A DNA stretch of 34,430 bases from Candidatus Sysuimicrobiota bacterium CSP1-3 (lineage in GTDB: Bacteria; Sysuimicrobiota; Sysuimicrobiia; Sysuimicrobiales; Humicultoraceae): positions 1 to 34,430 of the forward strand of contig LDXQ01000011.1 in NCBI GenBank assembly GCA_001443485.1, in the 5' to 3' direction. Made by a program: the position numbers and the translations under genes. The notes under the pieces were generated by a model. It worked only from the letters and a program-made list of their open reading frames with translations, was not told where the DNA came from and made no database searches. Below are positions 15,176-23,537 of the stretch, in pieces. Each line of letters begins with the position of its first letter. Position 1 is the stretch's first letter.

Positions 15176-16924
15176 TCAGTACTGGACTCCCGGGTAGCGG
15201 AAGAGACGGCGGGCCGCGGCAATGACCGCCAGCAGGGCCAGCACGAGCAGGATGCCGAGGGCGGCGAGCTCCTGGGGGTGGCCGGACTGCCAGAGGTCAA
15301 AGATCATCACGGACAGGACCTCCCCGCCGGGCCCCCAGAGGAGGATGCTGCTGCTGAGCTCCCGCGCCGAGACGATGACGACGTAGATCCAGCCCGCCAG
15401 GAGCCCCGGGCCGAGCAGCGGCAGGACGATCCGGACGAAACCGCGCCACCAGGAGGCCCCGCTGACCTCCGCCGCTTCCTCGAGCTCGCGATGGATCTGC
15501 AGGAGGGCGGCGGAAGAGGCCCGCATGCCGTAGGGGATGTACCGGGTGACATAGGCGATCAACAGGATCCAAAGTGTCCCATAGATCGGCACGGGCAGGA
15601 CAAGGTAGGTCGTCGCCAGGGCCACACCCAGCACCACCCCCGGGAAGACGAGGGGCAGGGACGCCAGCTGGTCCAGCAGCCAGCGACCCCGCAGTCGACT
15701 CCTCACCGTGACCCAGGCGATGACGGCCGTCAGCGCCATCACGGCGGTGCCACTCCCCACGGAGAGCAGAGTCGTGTTCACGATCGCGCGCTGGATACTG
15801 GGCAGCGTCAGCACCGAGGCGTAGTTGCGCAGTGTCAGCAGCGGGAGCGCGCGCGCCGATGGTGGGAGATAGAACGGCAGCAGTGAGTTCCAGAGCAGCA
15901 CGAGGAGCGGCAGCAGCACCATGAGTCCGAGATAGCCGACGACAAGCGCCGCCGTGAGAAAGCGCCACGGTCCCAGATCGCTGAGCCGCGGCCGGTACCC
16001 CCTGCCGGTGACGGTGGCAAAGCGGTTGGCCTGCCGCGTGACCCGGGCATAGAGGTAGATGCTCGCCAGGGACATCAGCAGCAGGATCGTGGAGTAGGCG
16101 CCCGCCAGGCCCAGGTTGGAGGGGTAGCCTTTCACCGCCAGGTAGATCCGGGAGGTGAAAACGTGGATCCCCGCCGGCAATCCAATGATCGCCGGCACCT
16201 CGAACGTCTCGATGCCCCGCAGAAACAGCACCAGGATCACGGAGATGACGGTGGGGAGACTGAGCCGCAGCGTGACGCGCATGAACGCGACGAGGGGATT
16301 CGCCCCGGCCATGACGGCCGATTCCTCCAGCGCCGGATCCATCGAGCGAAAAGCCGCGGACATCATCAGGTACACCAGGGGCGACCAGTGAAGCCCTTCC
16401 ACCCAGATCATCCCGCCGAGGGAGTAGATGTTGAACGGGGCGCTGGGGAGGTGCAGCAGACGCTGGATGACGAGGTTGAGGAGACCGATGCGGGGGCTGA
16501 GCAGAAAGATCCAGCTCAGACTGAAGAGGATCCCCGGGATGATGAGCGGGATCAGGCTCAGGCCGAAGAAGACTCTCCGCAGGGGCGTATTCGTGCGCTC
16601 CGTCACCCAGGCCAGTAGCGTGCCGATCGCAAACGCCACGACGGCGGTCCCGCCGGCAAAGGCGACGGAGTTCCCCAGAATGGGCAAGCCGGACGCATCG
16701 AAGTACGCCTTGAGGTAGTGCTGGAGGGTGAAGGTGCCGCCCTGCCCGCCCACGATGGGGGTCAGGAAGCTGCCGTAGAGCAGAAAGACGAGGGGGACCA
16801 ACGCTAGATAGGCCACCAGACCCGCGGCCAGCGCCAAGAGAATCGCCTGCGGAGAAAGCCCTTCCACCCACCGCGGGCGAGTCGGGGTGGTCGAAGCGAC
16901 AGCGATCCCGGCGAGGGATCTCAC
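15176..16924 (-). CDS. ABC transporter permease, two permease units fused (iron(III)/phosphonate type)
   Basis: 582 residues, GTG at 16924 with AGGGGA upstream. About 12 hydrophobic segments fall into two homologous halves. Each half has the cytoplasmic EAA loop that contacts the ATPase: EESAVMAGANPLVAFMRVTL (about residues 205-225) and EEAAEVSGASWWRGFVRIVL (about 485-505). Fused double permeases of this size are typical of FbpB/ThiP/2-aminoethylphosphonate-like importers. It is 27 bp downstream of the binding-protein gene. No ATP-binding subunit gene is present in the window, so the importer must borrow one or have it elsewhere. Confidence 0.9.
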   Translation of the reverse strand: MRSLAGIAVASTTPTRPRWVEGLSPQAILLALAAGLVAYLALVPLVFLLYGSFLTPIVGGQGGTFTLQHYLKAYFDASGLPILGNSVAFAGGTAVVAFAIGTLLAWVTERTNTPLRRVFFGLSLIPLIIPGILFSLSWIFLLSPRIGLLNLVIQRLLHLPSAPFNIYSLGGMIWVEGLHWSPLVYLMMSAAFRSMDPALEESAVMAGANPLVAFMRVTLRLSLPTVISVILVLFLRGIETFEVPAIIGLPAGIHVFTSRIYLAVKGYPSNLGLAGAYSTILLLMSLASIYLYARVTRQANRFATVTGRGYRPRLSDLGPWRFLTAALVVGYLGLMVLLPLLVLLWNSLLPFYLPPSARALPLLTLRNYASVLTLPSIQRAIVNTTLLSVGSGTAVMALTAVIAWVTVRSRLRGRWLLDQLASLPLVFPGVVLGVALATTYLVLPVPIYGTLWILLIAYVTRYIPYGMRASSAALLQIHRELEEAAEVSGASWWRGFVRIVLPLLGPGLLAGWIYVVIVSARELSSSILLWGPGGEVLSVMIFDLWQSGHPQELAALGILLVLALLAVIAAARRLFRYPGVQY

Positions 16925-16951
16925 AGTCCCCTGCGCGCTTTTCTGATCGGG

Positions 16952-18037
16952 CTAGCGACGCCCGATCAACAACTCCTGCCACAGGCTGTCATAGCGGGCG
17001 AAGTTCCGCAGAAACGCCTGCAGATCAACCGTCCGGTAGGCGAAACCCTGATTGAGGTACGGTGGATCGGCCTTGACAAACGGGTGCGCGGTCACCCGGC
17101 CCAGTTTGGCGAGCGCCACCTGCCCCTCTGACGATAGGATGTAATCGACGAAGAGCATCGCGGCGTGCGGGTGAGGAGCCCGGCGGGCCAGCATCACGAC
17201 ATTGGGGATCGCCACCACGGGCTCCAGCGGTCGCCAGTCGATGGGCGCCCCGCGACCCTTCAGCGCCTCGGCGCGGTGGTTGTAGATCGTCGGGGAGAGA
17301 GCCACGTCGCCGGCCACGATCATCTGGGCGAGCAGGGTGTGGCCGCTCCGCACGGAGAGTTGCTGCGCGCCCAACCGCCGGAAAAAGTCCATCGCCCTCG
17401 CCTCACCCCACAGGCCAAACAGCGTGGCCAGCCAGATCTGATCGTCGGCCTCGATCCCCATCCTGCCTCGCCAGCGAGAGTGGAGGAGATCCTCGTAGCG
17501 GCCCGGCGCCTCGGCCGCAGAGATCAGGTCCGTGTTCCACGCCAGGACGAGCATGTTGTAGCGGGTGGCCACCCACTGGCCTCCCGGATCCCTGGCCTGC
17601 CGGGGGTACCCACCGGCACGGGGAGTGAAGTACCGCTGGCCGTAGGCTTCGTTCAGTACCTTGACGACGTCCATGCCTGTGCCCTCGAAGACATCGACCA
17701 GATACCGGCGCGCCCGATACTCGGTGATCATCCTCTGGGACACGTCCTCGCCGTTGGCCCGATAGATCTCGACACGAATGAAGGGGTATTTGCGCGTGAA
17801 CCCCTCAACGAGAGGCCGGGACTCCTGCAGGTCCATCGAGGTGTAGAGCATCAAGGCGCCCTCCTGCCTGGCGCCGGCTTCCAGCCGCGCCGTCCGATCC
17901 GGCCCGCGATAGCCGGCGACCGCAGCGACCACATCGCCACTCTGCCCGGCAGCGGGAAGCCCGGACCCGGCCGTGAGCAGGAGTGAGATGGCGACGGCAA
18001 TGGTCGCTCGAAGAAAGCCAGCCCAGGGCGGGCGCAC
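16952..18037 (-). CDS. Extracellular solute-binding protein of an iron(III)/phosphonate-type ABC importer
   Basis: 361 residues from GTG 18037, chosen because GGGGGG lies 7 nt upstream; the TTG at 18082 has no ribosome site. A signal sequence (RATIAVAISLLLTAGSGLPAAG, cleavage near AAG-QSG) predicts export. The mature part has family features: EGALMLYTSMDLQESRPLVEGFTRKYP, VDVFEGTGMDVVKVLNEAYGQRYFTP, and a C-terminal PHAAMLFVDYILSSEGQ. It binds the substrate and delivers it to the fused permease. The ligand could be ferric iron or an organic compound; the co-transcribed ANL enzyme hints at a carboxylate, which is inference. Confidence 0.88.
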   Translation of the reverse strand: MRPPWAGFLRATIAVAISLLLTAGSGLPAAGQSGDVVAAVAGYRGPDRTARLEAGARQEGALMLYTSMDLQESRPLVEGFTRKYPFIRVEIYRANGEDVSQRMITEYRARRYLVDVFEGTGMDVVKVLNEAYGQRYFTPRAGGYPRQARDPGGQWVATRYNMLVLAWNTDLISAAEAPGRYEDLLHSRWRGRMGIEADDQIWLATLFGLWGEARAMDFFRRLGAQQLSVRSGHTLLAQMIVAGDVALSPTIYNHRAEALKGRGAPIDWRPLEPVVAIPNVVMLARRAPHPHAAMLFVDYILSSEGQVALAKLGRVTAHPFVKADPPYLNQGFAYRTVDLQAFLRNFARYDSLWQELLIGRR

Positions 18038-18193
18038 CTTCAGACCCCCCTTAGAGACGGTTGTGCGTGGTGAGGATAACAAGAGTGTTTGCCCGCCACG
18101 AATGCGATCCCTTCTACCTTATTCCGTATGTTTCTATCTACCGTCCAGAAGAGGCACACTAAGGCGGGTTCGATGGAGCGGCGTTGGGGAATC

Positions 18194-18233
18194 TGGTGCC
18201 GGGAGGGGGATTCACCCCGTTTCGAAAGTGGCC
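18194..18233. repeat. Direct repeat copy 1 containing the tRNA-Leu 3' end (att-like)
   Basis: The first 19 nt (18194-18212) are identical to the 3' end of tRNA-Leu at 20045-20063, in the same orientation. The whole 40 bp matches the copy at 19102-19141 at 37 of 40 positions. The shared right part contains the palindrome TTTCGAAA. It looks like an attachment-site remnant. It lies in the 393-bp gene-free stretch 18038-18430, in which I see nothing else except the antitoxin's ribosome site at its end. Confidence 0.65.
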
Positions 18234-18430
18234 GTCCGGGTTGCTTAGATGGACCGGCGAGGAGGATTCAGCCGGAAATGGCCATCTCTCGCAGTGAGGC
18301 CTGATCATTGTGAGCAGGGATGCCTCTCGACGCACGCCTCCTTCTGGCCATTCGTCCAGGAGCGGGGAAGATCCCGTACCTTGTATCAGGTTGAACATTT
18401 GCGTTACACTTCTCCTGGAGGTGTCGATTC

Positions 18431-18667
18431 ATGCCTTCTACGCATCCCAGGATTAACACAGTACTAGAACCGCCTGTCTACGAGACGGTCAAACGATTGG
18501 CGACCCAGGATGGCGTCTCCCTCTCCCAGAAAGTCCGCGATCTCGTGCGCGAGGCGCTAGAGCTGCTGGAAGACGCGGCCCTGGAAGAGGTCGTCAAGCA
18601 GCGGCGGAAGAATCCCGCGCGTTCGATTCCACACGCAGCAGTCAAGCGACGCTTCAGGATCAGGTAG
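18431..18667 (+). CDS. Ribbon-helix-helix (CopG-like) antitoxin
   Basis: 78 residues, ATG at 18431 with GGAGG 9 nt upstream. Residues about 7-45 (INTVLEPPVYETVKRLATQDG, then LSQKVRDLVREALE) form an RHH DNA-binding domain. The basic tail (KQRRKNPARSIPHAAVKRRFRIR) would wrap the toxin. It is 3 bp upstream of a RelE-type toxin gene. Antitoxins of this type repress their own promoter and neutralise the toxin. Codons are less GC-biased than in the surrounding operons, in keeping with mobile cargo. Confidence 0.85.
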   Translation: MPSTHPRINTVLEPPVYETVKRLATQDGVSLSQKVRDLVREALELLEDAALEEVVKQRRKNPARSIPHAAVKRRFRIR

Positions 18668-18670
18668 CCG

Positions 18671-18958
18671 GTGCGTGACCGCTATGCGGTGGTGTACCGG
18701 CCAGAAGTCGCCACCGAAGACCTCCCGCGGGTGCCACGGAATCTCCGTGCGCGCATCATCCGGGCGGTGGAGACCCGCCTGATGACTGAGCCGGCCAGAT
18801 ATGGCGAACGGCTCCGGCGCTCTTTGATCGGCCTTTGGAAGATCCGGGTGGGTGACTATCGCGTCTGTTACGAGATCGAAGGGCGTACGGTGACGGTGTG
18901 GGCCATCCGCCATCGCCGTGAGATCTACTCAATCCTGGAGCGGCGACGGCCATCGTAA
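18671..18958 (+). CDS. RelE/ParE family toxin
   Basis: 95 residues from a GTG 3 bp after the antitoxin stop, so translation is probably coupled. The fold pattern is typical: YAVVYRPEVATEDLPRVP, a helical pair with RIIRAVETRLMTEP, then LWKIRVGDYRVCYEI and VWAIRHRREIY. RelE members cleave mRNA on the ribosome and ParE members poison gyrase; short length and the RVGDYRV and RHRREIY motifs favour RelE-like. It sits between the two tRNA-derived repeats. Confidence 0.88.
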   Translation: MRDRYAVVYRPEVATEDLPRVPRNLRARIIRAVETRLMTEPARYGERLRRSLIGLWKIRVGDYRVCYEIEGRTVTVWAIRHRREIYSILERRRPS

Positions 18959-19101
18959 GGTTCTGAAGCACCGCCAGACAAGTACTGCCGAGCCGTCGTA
19001 GACTGGCTCGTGCGGCCGGCGGGTCCTTCCCAGGATGTCGGCCTCAGAAAAGTCCACATTGCCATCTGGGGCGCTGTGCCATGTCATTGAACAAACGTTC
19101 G

Positions 19102-19141
19102 TGGTGCCGGGACGGCGGTTCACCCCGTTTCGAAAGTGGCC
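19102..19141. repeat. Direct repeat copy 2 containing part of the tRNA-Leu 3' end (att-like)
   Basis: 37 of 40 positions match the copy at 18194-18233. On its left side, 15 nt (19098-19112) are identical to 20041-20055, spanning the tRNA-Leu 3' boundary. It therefore resembles the tRNA site on its left and copy 1 on its right, as expected of a product of site-specific exchange. Confidence 0.65.
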
Positions 19142-19178
19142 CCGCGGGTAGCATGATGTAGCCCCTCTCGCGGCAACT

Positions 19179-19806
19179 CTACCTGGCGGGTTTGCTCGGG
19201 GCGCTTCCGGGGCGGAAGATGTAGAAATCCCAAAGCTTGTCATCCATGAACTGAAAAGCGATACCGAGCGGGTTGTAGGCTCTGATGGTGTGGGAGCGAC
19301 AGCCGGTGGACCCGGGGGCGCAGTCCCTGCCCTGCAGAGTTGCGTGCCAGGGATCGTCCCAGGTGGGAGGTCCATAGGCCACTTGCACTTCTGATTGGCT
19401 TGCCCGAGGTACGATGCCTCGGTCAGTCTTGAACTCCAGGCTGGCTCACCGGCATCAGGGTATGGCCATCCGGGAGGATTTGGCGATGGCCACCAGAGCT
19501 TGAAGACTTCAACCCTTGCCCACCGGCCAGGACGTAGGCGTCCAAGCGCCATTCCTTCTCAAGGCGCCAAATAAGACCTTGGTATGGGCCCGGAGCATTG
19601 ATGATCGGTATTCTATACGCGCCGGCGAAGGTGAGTCGGAACGGTTCAGACCCCGCGAGCCGAGTGAGATCGGCGACGGATGCTTCCAAAAGGTATTTGC
19701 CGATGCGCACACCGGGGACGATGAGGCTGTCGTCGGAGACTTGAGAGCCGACGGGCAACGCTAGAACCAGGACAACAAGGAGAGCGACGGTGGCAGTGAT
19801 CCTCAT
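19179..19806 (-). pseudogene. Secreted protein gene broken by a 4-bp duplication; paralogue of the C-terminal domain at 6291-7586
   Basis: The ATG at 19806 follows GGAGGTAAGAGCC. The first frame encodes a signal peptide (MRITATVALLVVLVLALPVG), then VPGVRIGKYLLEASVADLTRLAG, which parallels GRGIGPFALDQSVADLTGRLG of the 6291-7586 protein. The frame stops at 19423. In another frame the sequence continues as LEFKTDRGIVPRASQSEVQVAYGPPTW and YNPLGIAFQF to a stop at 19179, matching the paralogue's TDKGIAFGFSQGAVLMAYG and YNDLGIAFAI. At the break the minus strand reads AGCCAGCC (19439-19446). Removing one AGCC joins the two halves cleanly, giving about 207 residues. Confidence 0.75.
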
Positions 19807-20044
19807 GGCTCTTACCTCCGACGCCCGCGGCTCCGGAGTCTGTGGCGTGGTCGCTTATGGGACCGAGGGTTCCGGTTGTAAGAAACCTTTGGTCACAGGG
19901 GTCTGGACTCCTGCCACCATTGGCAGCGAGTTGTCGCATCCGCCCGGCATGAACACCTGCAGCCAGACACGAATGGCTGCCCAGCGGGCAAAAGCTTGGA
20001 GTGACGTGGAGGTTCCACAGCAGGAGAGTGCTAGGACCTTTTCG

Positions 20045-20130
20045 TGGTGCCGGGAGGGGGATTTGAACCCCCATGGGTGACCCCACACGCCCCTCAAGCG
20101 TGCGCGTCTGCCAAGTTCCGCCATCCCGGC
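20045..20130 (-). tRNA. tRNA-Leu (anticodon GAG)
   Basis: 86 nt including an encoded CCA. Acceptor GCCGGGA pairs with TCCCGGC. The anticodon stem CACGC/GCGTG encloses the loop TTGAGGG with anticodon GAG. A class II long variable arm (TGGGGTCACCCA) and T-stem GGGGG/CCCCC with loop TTCAAAT complete the cloverleaf. It reads CUC and CUU. Its 3' end is the core of the repeats at 18194 and 19102, marking it as an integration target. It lies 58 bp downstream of secG. Confidence 0.97.
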
Positions 20131-20188
20131 ACGGGATGAGGCACCTGCGATTATAGCCCGCCGCGCGCAGCAGCGGCAATCAGGCCGG

Positions 20189-20407
20189 CTAGCGGGCGAG
20201 GGCCAGGTAGGTGGCGGTAAAGACGAAGAGGAGCGAGACGGCGGTCGTGAGGCGCAACATCAGCGTCTCCCGCGGCCGCGGGCCGTGGAAGAGGCGCGCG
20301 CTGCCGCCGATGGCCCCCAGGCCTTCCCCTTTCGGTCCCTGGAGGACGACGACGCCGATCACGGCCACCGCCAGGATGAAGTGCGCGATCAGGACGCCCT
20401 CGTACAC
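20189..20407 (-). CDS. secG: Preprotein translocase subunit SecG
   Basis: 72 residues, GTG at 20407 with AAGGAGG closely upstream. Two membrane helices (LIAHFILAVAVIGVVVL and LRLTTAVSLLFVFTATYLAL) flank the conserved loop GPKGEGLGAIGGSARLFHG. SecG assists SecYE/SecA protein export. Its position after tpiA at the end of the glycolytic block is common in several bacterial phyla. Confidence 0.93.
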   Translation of the reverse strand: MYEGVLIAHFILAVAVIGVVVLQGPKGEGLGAIGGSARLFHGPRPRETLMLRLTTAVSLLFVFTATYLALAR

Positions 20408-20480
20408 GGGAACCTCCTTCGTTCCAACAGCACTGTTATTGTACTATGCCCACCCTGCGCCCGCCAGGATGCCGGCGACC

Positions 20481-21245
20481 CTACCCGCCCCCGGCCGCCG
20501 CGCCCACGATGGCCGCGAAGGCCGGGGGATCCAGGCTCGCGCCGCCGACGAGGGCGCCGTCGATCTCCGGCTGGGTGATGAACTCGCCGATGTTCTCCGG
20601 CGTGACGCTGCCCCCGTAGAGCATGCGCGTCTGCTGCGCCCCTTCGCCGAACCGCTCGGCCAGCCAGCCGCGGATCAGCCCACTGACGCGGTTCGCCTCC
20701 GCGCCGGTGGCCGCCCGTCCCGTGCCGATGGCCCAGACGGGCTCGTAGGCGACCACAAGGCGGTCTCCGACGGCCGGATCGAGCCCGGCGGTGCCCCATC
20801 GCAGCTGCCGCGCGATCACCTCTTCCGTGCGGCCGGCGTCGCGCTCGCCCAGCGTCTCGCCGACGCAGATGATCGGCAGGAGTTCGTGGGCGAAGGCCGC
20901 GACGGCCTTTCGTCCCACGTCGTCGTCGGTCTCACGGAAGTAGCGCCGCCGCTCCGAGTGCCCGACGATGACGTAGGTGCAGCCCAGGTCCCACAGCATC
21001 GGCCCGGAGATCTCCCCGGTGTAGGCCCCCTGCGGCTCCCAGTGCATGTCCTGCGCGCCGAGTTCGATGTTGCTGCCCGCCAGGGCGCGGCCGACGTCGG
21101 CGAGCGCGGTGAAGGGCGGGCAGACCACGATATCGACGCCCTCGACGGCCGCGACGAGCGGTTTCAGTGCGGTGACGGCCTCGACGCCCTCGCGCGCCGT
21201 CTTGTGCATCTTCCAGTTGCCGGCGATCAGCGGGATGCGCGTCAT
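20481..21245 (-). CDS. tpiA: Triosephosphate isomerase
   Basis: 254 residues, the usual length. It interconverts dihydroxyacetone phosphate and glyceraldehyde 3-phosphate. Catalytic features: GNWKM with Lys11 (residues 9-12), His96 in VIVGHSERR, Glu168 in AYEPVWAIGTG, and the phosphate-binding LYGGSV. Its ATG overlaps the pgk stop (TGATG), so it is translationally coupled. No anomaly seen. Confidence 0.97.
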   Translation of the reverse strand: MTRIPLIAGNWKMHKTAREGVEAVTALKPLVAAVEGVDIVVCPPFTALADVGRALAGSNIELGAQDMHWEPQGAYTGEISGPMLWDLGCTYVIVGHSERRRYFRETDDDVGRKAVAAFAHELLPIICVGETLGERDAGRTEEVIARQLRWGTAGLDPAVGDRLVVAYEPVWAIGTGRAATGAEANRVSGLIRGWLAERFGEGAQQTRMLYGGSVTPENIGEFITQPEIDGALVGGASLDPPAFAAIVGAAAGGG

Positions 21246-22423
21246 CAGCGATCGTTCAGCACGGCGACGCCGGGCAGGACCTTCCCCTCCATGAACTCCA
21301 GGGAGGCGCCCCCACCGGTGGAGATGTGGGTGATGCGCTCGGCCACGCCGACTTCTTCGACGGCGGCGGCGGTGTCGCCGCCGCCGACCACGGTGGTGGC
21401 GGAGGTCTCCGCCATGGCCTGCGCCAGTGCCGTCGTGCCGTCCGCGAAGGCGTCGACCTCGAAGATGCCCATCGGCCCGTTCCAGAAGATGGTGCCGGCG
21501 CGTTTGACCACGTCGATGAACTGCTCGCGCGTCCGCGGGCCAATGTCCACACCCATCCAGTCCGGGGGCAGGAGTTCCACCGGCACCACCCGGGTCGGCC
21601 CGCCTTCAGGCGACTGCGCCACGACGACGTCCACGGGCAGCTCGAACGCCACCTCCCGCCGGCGGGCCTCTTCCATCAATTCGCCGGCCAGGCCGACCAT
21701 CTCCGGCTCCACCAGCGACTTCCCCACCTCCAGCCCCCTCGCCCGCAGAAACGTGTAGCTCATCGCGCCGCCCAGCAGGATGGCATCGGCCCTGGCGAGG
21801 AGGTGGCGGATCACGGGGATCTTGTCTTCCACCTTCTTCCCGCCGAGGATGGCCACGAACGGGTGCGTCGGCCGGTCCAGGATGGCACCGAGGTGCAGGA
21901 GTTCTTTTTCCATCAGGAAGCCCGCGACGGCGGGGAGATACTGGGCCACGCCGACCGTGGAGGCGTGTGCGCGGTGCGCCGCGCCGAAGGCGTCGTTGAC
22001 GTAGATGTCGGCGAGCGCGGCCAGCTGGCGGGCGAAGGCCGGATCGTTGGCCTCCTCCTCGGCGTGGAAGCGCAGGTTCTCCAGCAGCAGGACTTCCTCC
22101 GGCTTCATCGCGGCCACCGCGGCCTGCACCGGCGGCCCCACGACCTCGTTCGTCTTGCGCACGGGGCGGTCCAGCAGTTCACCGAGGCGCGCCGCCACCG
22201 GATCGAGGCGCAGGCTCTCCACCACCTGCCCCCTGGGCCGGCCGAGGTGGGAGCAGAGGATGACGCGGGCGCCGCGATCGATCAAGTAGGTGATCGTCGG
22301 CCGGGCCTCGCGGATGCGCCGGTCGTCGGTGATGCGGCCATCCTCCAGCGGGACGTTGAAGTCCACGCGGACGAGCACCCGCTTCCCCGCGACGTCGATG
22401 TCCCGCACCGTCTTCTTGGCCAC
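21245..22423 (-). CDS. pgk: Phosphoglycerate kinase
   Basis: 392 residues. It transfers phosphate between 1,3-bisphosphoglycerate and ADP. Signatures: VLVRVDFNVPLEDGRITDDRRI, SHLGRPRG, GGKKVEDKIPV, and the nucleotide-binding VVGGGDTAAAVEE near the C-terminus. ATG at 22423, separated from gap by 64 bp that contain a GC-rich hairpin. Confidence 0.97.
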   Translation of the reverse strand: MAKKTVRDIDVAGKRVLVRVDFNVPLEDGRITDDRRIREARPTITYLIDRGARVILCSHLGRPRGQVVESLRLDPVAARLGELLDRPVRKTNEVVGPPVQAAVAAMKPEEVLLLENLRFHAEEEANDPAFARQLAALADIYVNDAFGAAHRAHASTVGVAQYLPAVAGFLMEKELLHLGAILDRPTHPFVAILGGKKVEDKIPVIRHLLARADAILLGGAMSYTFLRARGLEVGKSLVEPEMVGLAGELMEEARRREVAFELPVDVVVAQSPEGGPTRVVPVELLPPDWMGVDIGPRTREQFIDVVKRAGTIFWNGPMGIFEVDAFADGTTALAQAMAETSATTVVGGGDTAAAVEEVGVAERITHISTGGGASLEFMEGKVLPGVAVLNDR

Positions 22424-22444
22424 GCGGCCTCCTCACACACGAAA

Positions 22445-22470
22445 GGGGTGGGGGCGAAGCCCCGCACCCC
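22445..22470 (-). terminator. GC-rich hairpin between gap and pgk
   Basis: An inverted repeat with arms GGGGTGGGGGC and GCCCCGCACCCC (one bulged base) around a 3-nt loop lies in the gap-pgk spacer. On the minus strand it is followed by TTTCGTGTGTG, a poor T tract, and then the pgk ribosome site. It may be a partial terminator or an mRNA-stability element that sets gap and pgk levels apart. Confidence 0.35.
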
Positions 22471-22487
22471 CTGCGCCCTCTCGTGGG

Positions 22488-23498
22488 CTACAGCCCGAGC
22501 TCGGCCATGTACTGCACCAGATCGGCGACGCGGCAGGCGTAACCCCATTCATTATCGTACCAGGTAAAGGTCTTCACGAAATTGTCCGTGAGGACCGTGG
22601 TCAGCGGGGCGTCCACAATCCCGGAGTACGGGCTGCCCTTGAAGTCCATGGAGACCAGTTCCTCCCCGGTGTAGCCGAGGATCCCCTTCATTTCCTCCTC
22701 GGAGTAGCGTTTGAACGCGGCGTTGACCTGTTCGGCCGTGGCGCTTTTGTCTAACTCACACACGAGGTCGACGATCGAGACCGTGGGTGTGGGCACCCGC
22801 AGGGCGATGCCGTGCATCTTGCCTTTGAGTTCGGGCAGCACGAGGAAGATCGCCTTGGCCGCGCCGGTGGTCGCCGGGATGATGTTCAGTGCCGCGGCGC
22901 GGGCCTCGCGCAGGTTCTCCCCCACCACGTCCAGGATGCGCTGCGTGTTGGTGTAGGAGTGCACGGTGGTCATGAAGCCACGCTTGATACCGAACTCGCG
23001 GCTGAGGACTTTTGCCGTAACGGAGAGTGCGTTGGTGGTGCAGGAGCCGTTGCTGACGACGGTGTGCTTCTTGGCGTCGTACAGGTCGTGGTTGACGCCC
23101 ATGTTTACGGTGATGTCCTCGCCCTTCCCCGGCGCGCTGATCACCACCTTCTTCGCCCCGCCCTGCAGGTGGCCGCGGGCCTTCTCCGCCTGGGTGAAGC
23201 GACCGGTCGACTCGAGCACCAGCTCCACGCCCACCTGGCCCCATGGAATGGCCGACGGCTCGCGCTCCTGGAAGACCTTGATCATCTGGCCGTCGATGAC
23301 CAGCTCGCCGTCGCGCGCCTCCACCGGGCCCGGATAGCGGCCGTAGTTGGAGTCGTAGCGGAAGAGGTGCGCGTTGGTGGCCAGGTCGGCGATGTCGTTG
23401 ATCGCCACCACCGCCACCTTCCCCCCGCCGCGCTCGTGGATGGCCCGCAGCGACTGCCGGCCGATCCGGCCGAACCCGTTGATCCCTATCCGGACCAT
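22488..23498 (-). CDS. gap: Glyceraldehyde-3-phosphate dehydrogenase (phosphorylating)
   Basis: 336 residues. Rossmann start [16 protein letters not shown] with Asp35, consistent with NAD use. Catalytic Cys153 lies in SNGSCTTN (most homologues have SNASCTTN) and the catalytic His is in TVHSYTNTQ. The C-terminal [15 protein letters not shown] is standard. It makes 1,3-bisphosphoglycerate and feeds the adjacent pgk. It is 39 bp downstream of the Sbp gene on the same strand. Confidence 0.97.
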   Translation of the reverse strand: MVRIGINGFGRIGRQSLRAIHERGGGKVAVVAINDIADLATNAHLFRYDSNYGRYPGPVEARDGELVIDGQMIKVFQEREPSAIPWGQVGVELVLESTGRFTQAEKARGHLQGGAKKVVISAPGKGEDITVNMGVNHDLYDAKKHTVVSNGSCTTNALSVTAKVLSREFGIKRGFMTTVHSYTNTQRILDVVGENLREARAAALNIIPATTGAAKAIFLVLPELKGKMHGIALRVPTPTVSIVDLVCELDKSATAEQVNAAFKRYSEEEMKGILGYTGEELVSMDFKGSPYSGIVDAPLTTVLTDNFVKTFTWYDNEWGYACRVADLVQYMAELGL

Positions 23499-23537
23499 GG
23501 CGCACCTCCTGACATCTGGTTACCCGCCGCGCCGCGA

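Noticed and set aside
18159-18398. ORFs sharing the peptide GHFRNGVN-PGT with the 19102 region
   Set aside because: The similarity is simply translation of the 40-bp DNA repeat, not a protein family.
18194-19141. Idea that the 40-bp repeats are CRISPR repeats or tRNA pseudogenes
   Set aside because: Only two copies about 0.9 kb apart with genes between them rules out CRISPR; beyond the tRNA 3' 19 nt no T-arm or other cloverleaf part can be folded.
18929-19552. Minus-strand 207-codon ORF
   Set aside because: It is a shifted frame of the broken secreted gene and runs through the att-like repeat; the conserved segments lie in the other two frames.
19646-20179. ORFs across the tRNA-Leu region
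   Set aside because: They translate the tRNA gene itself.
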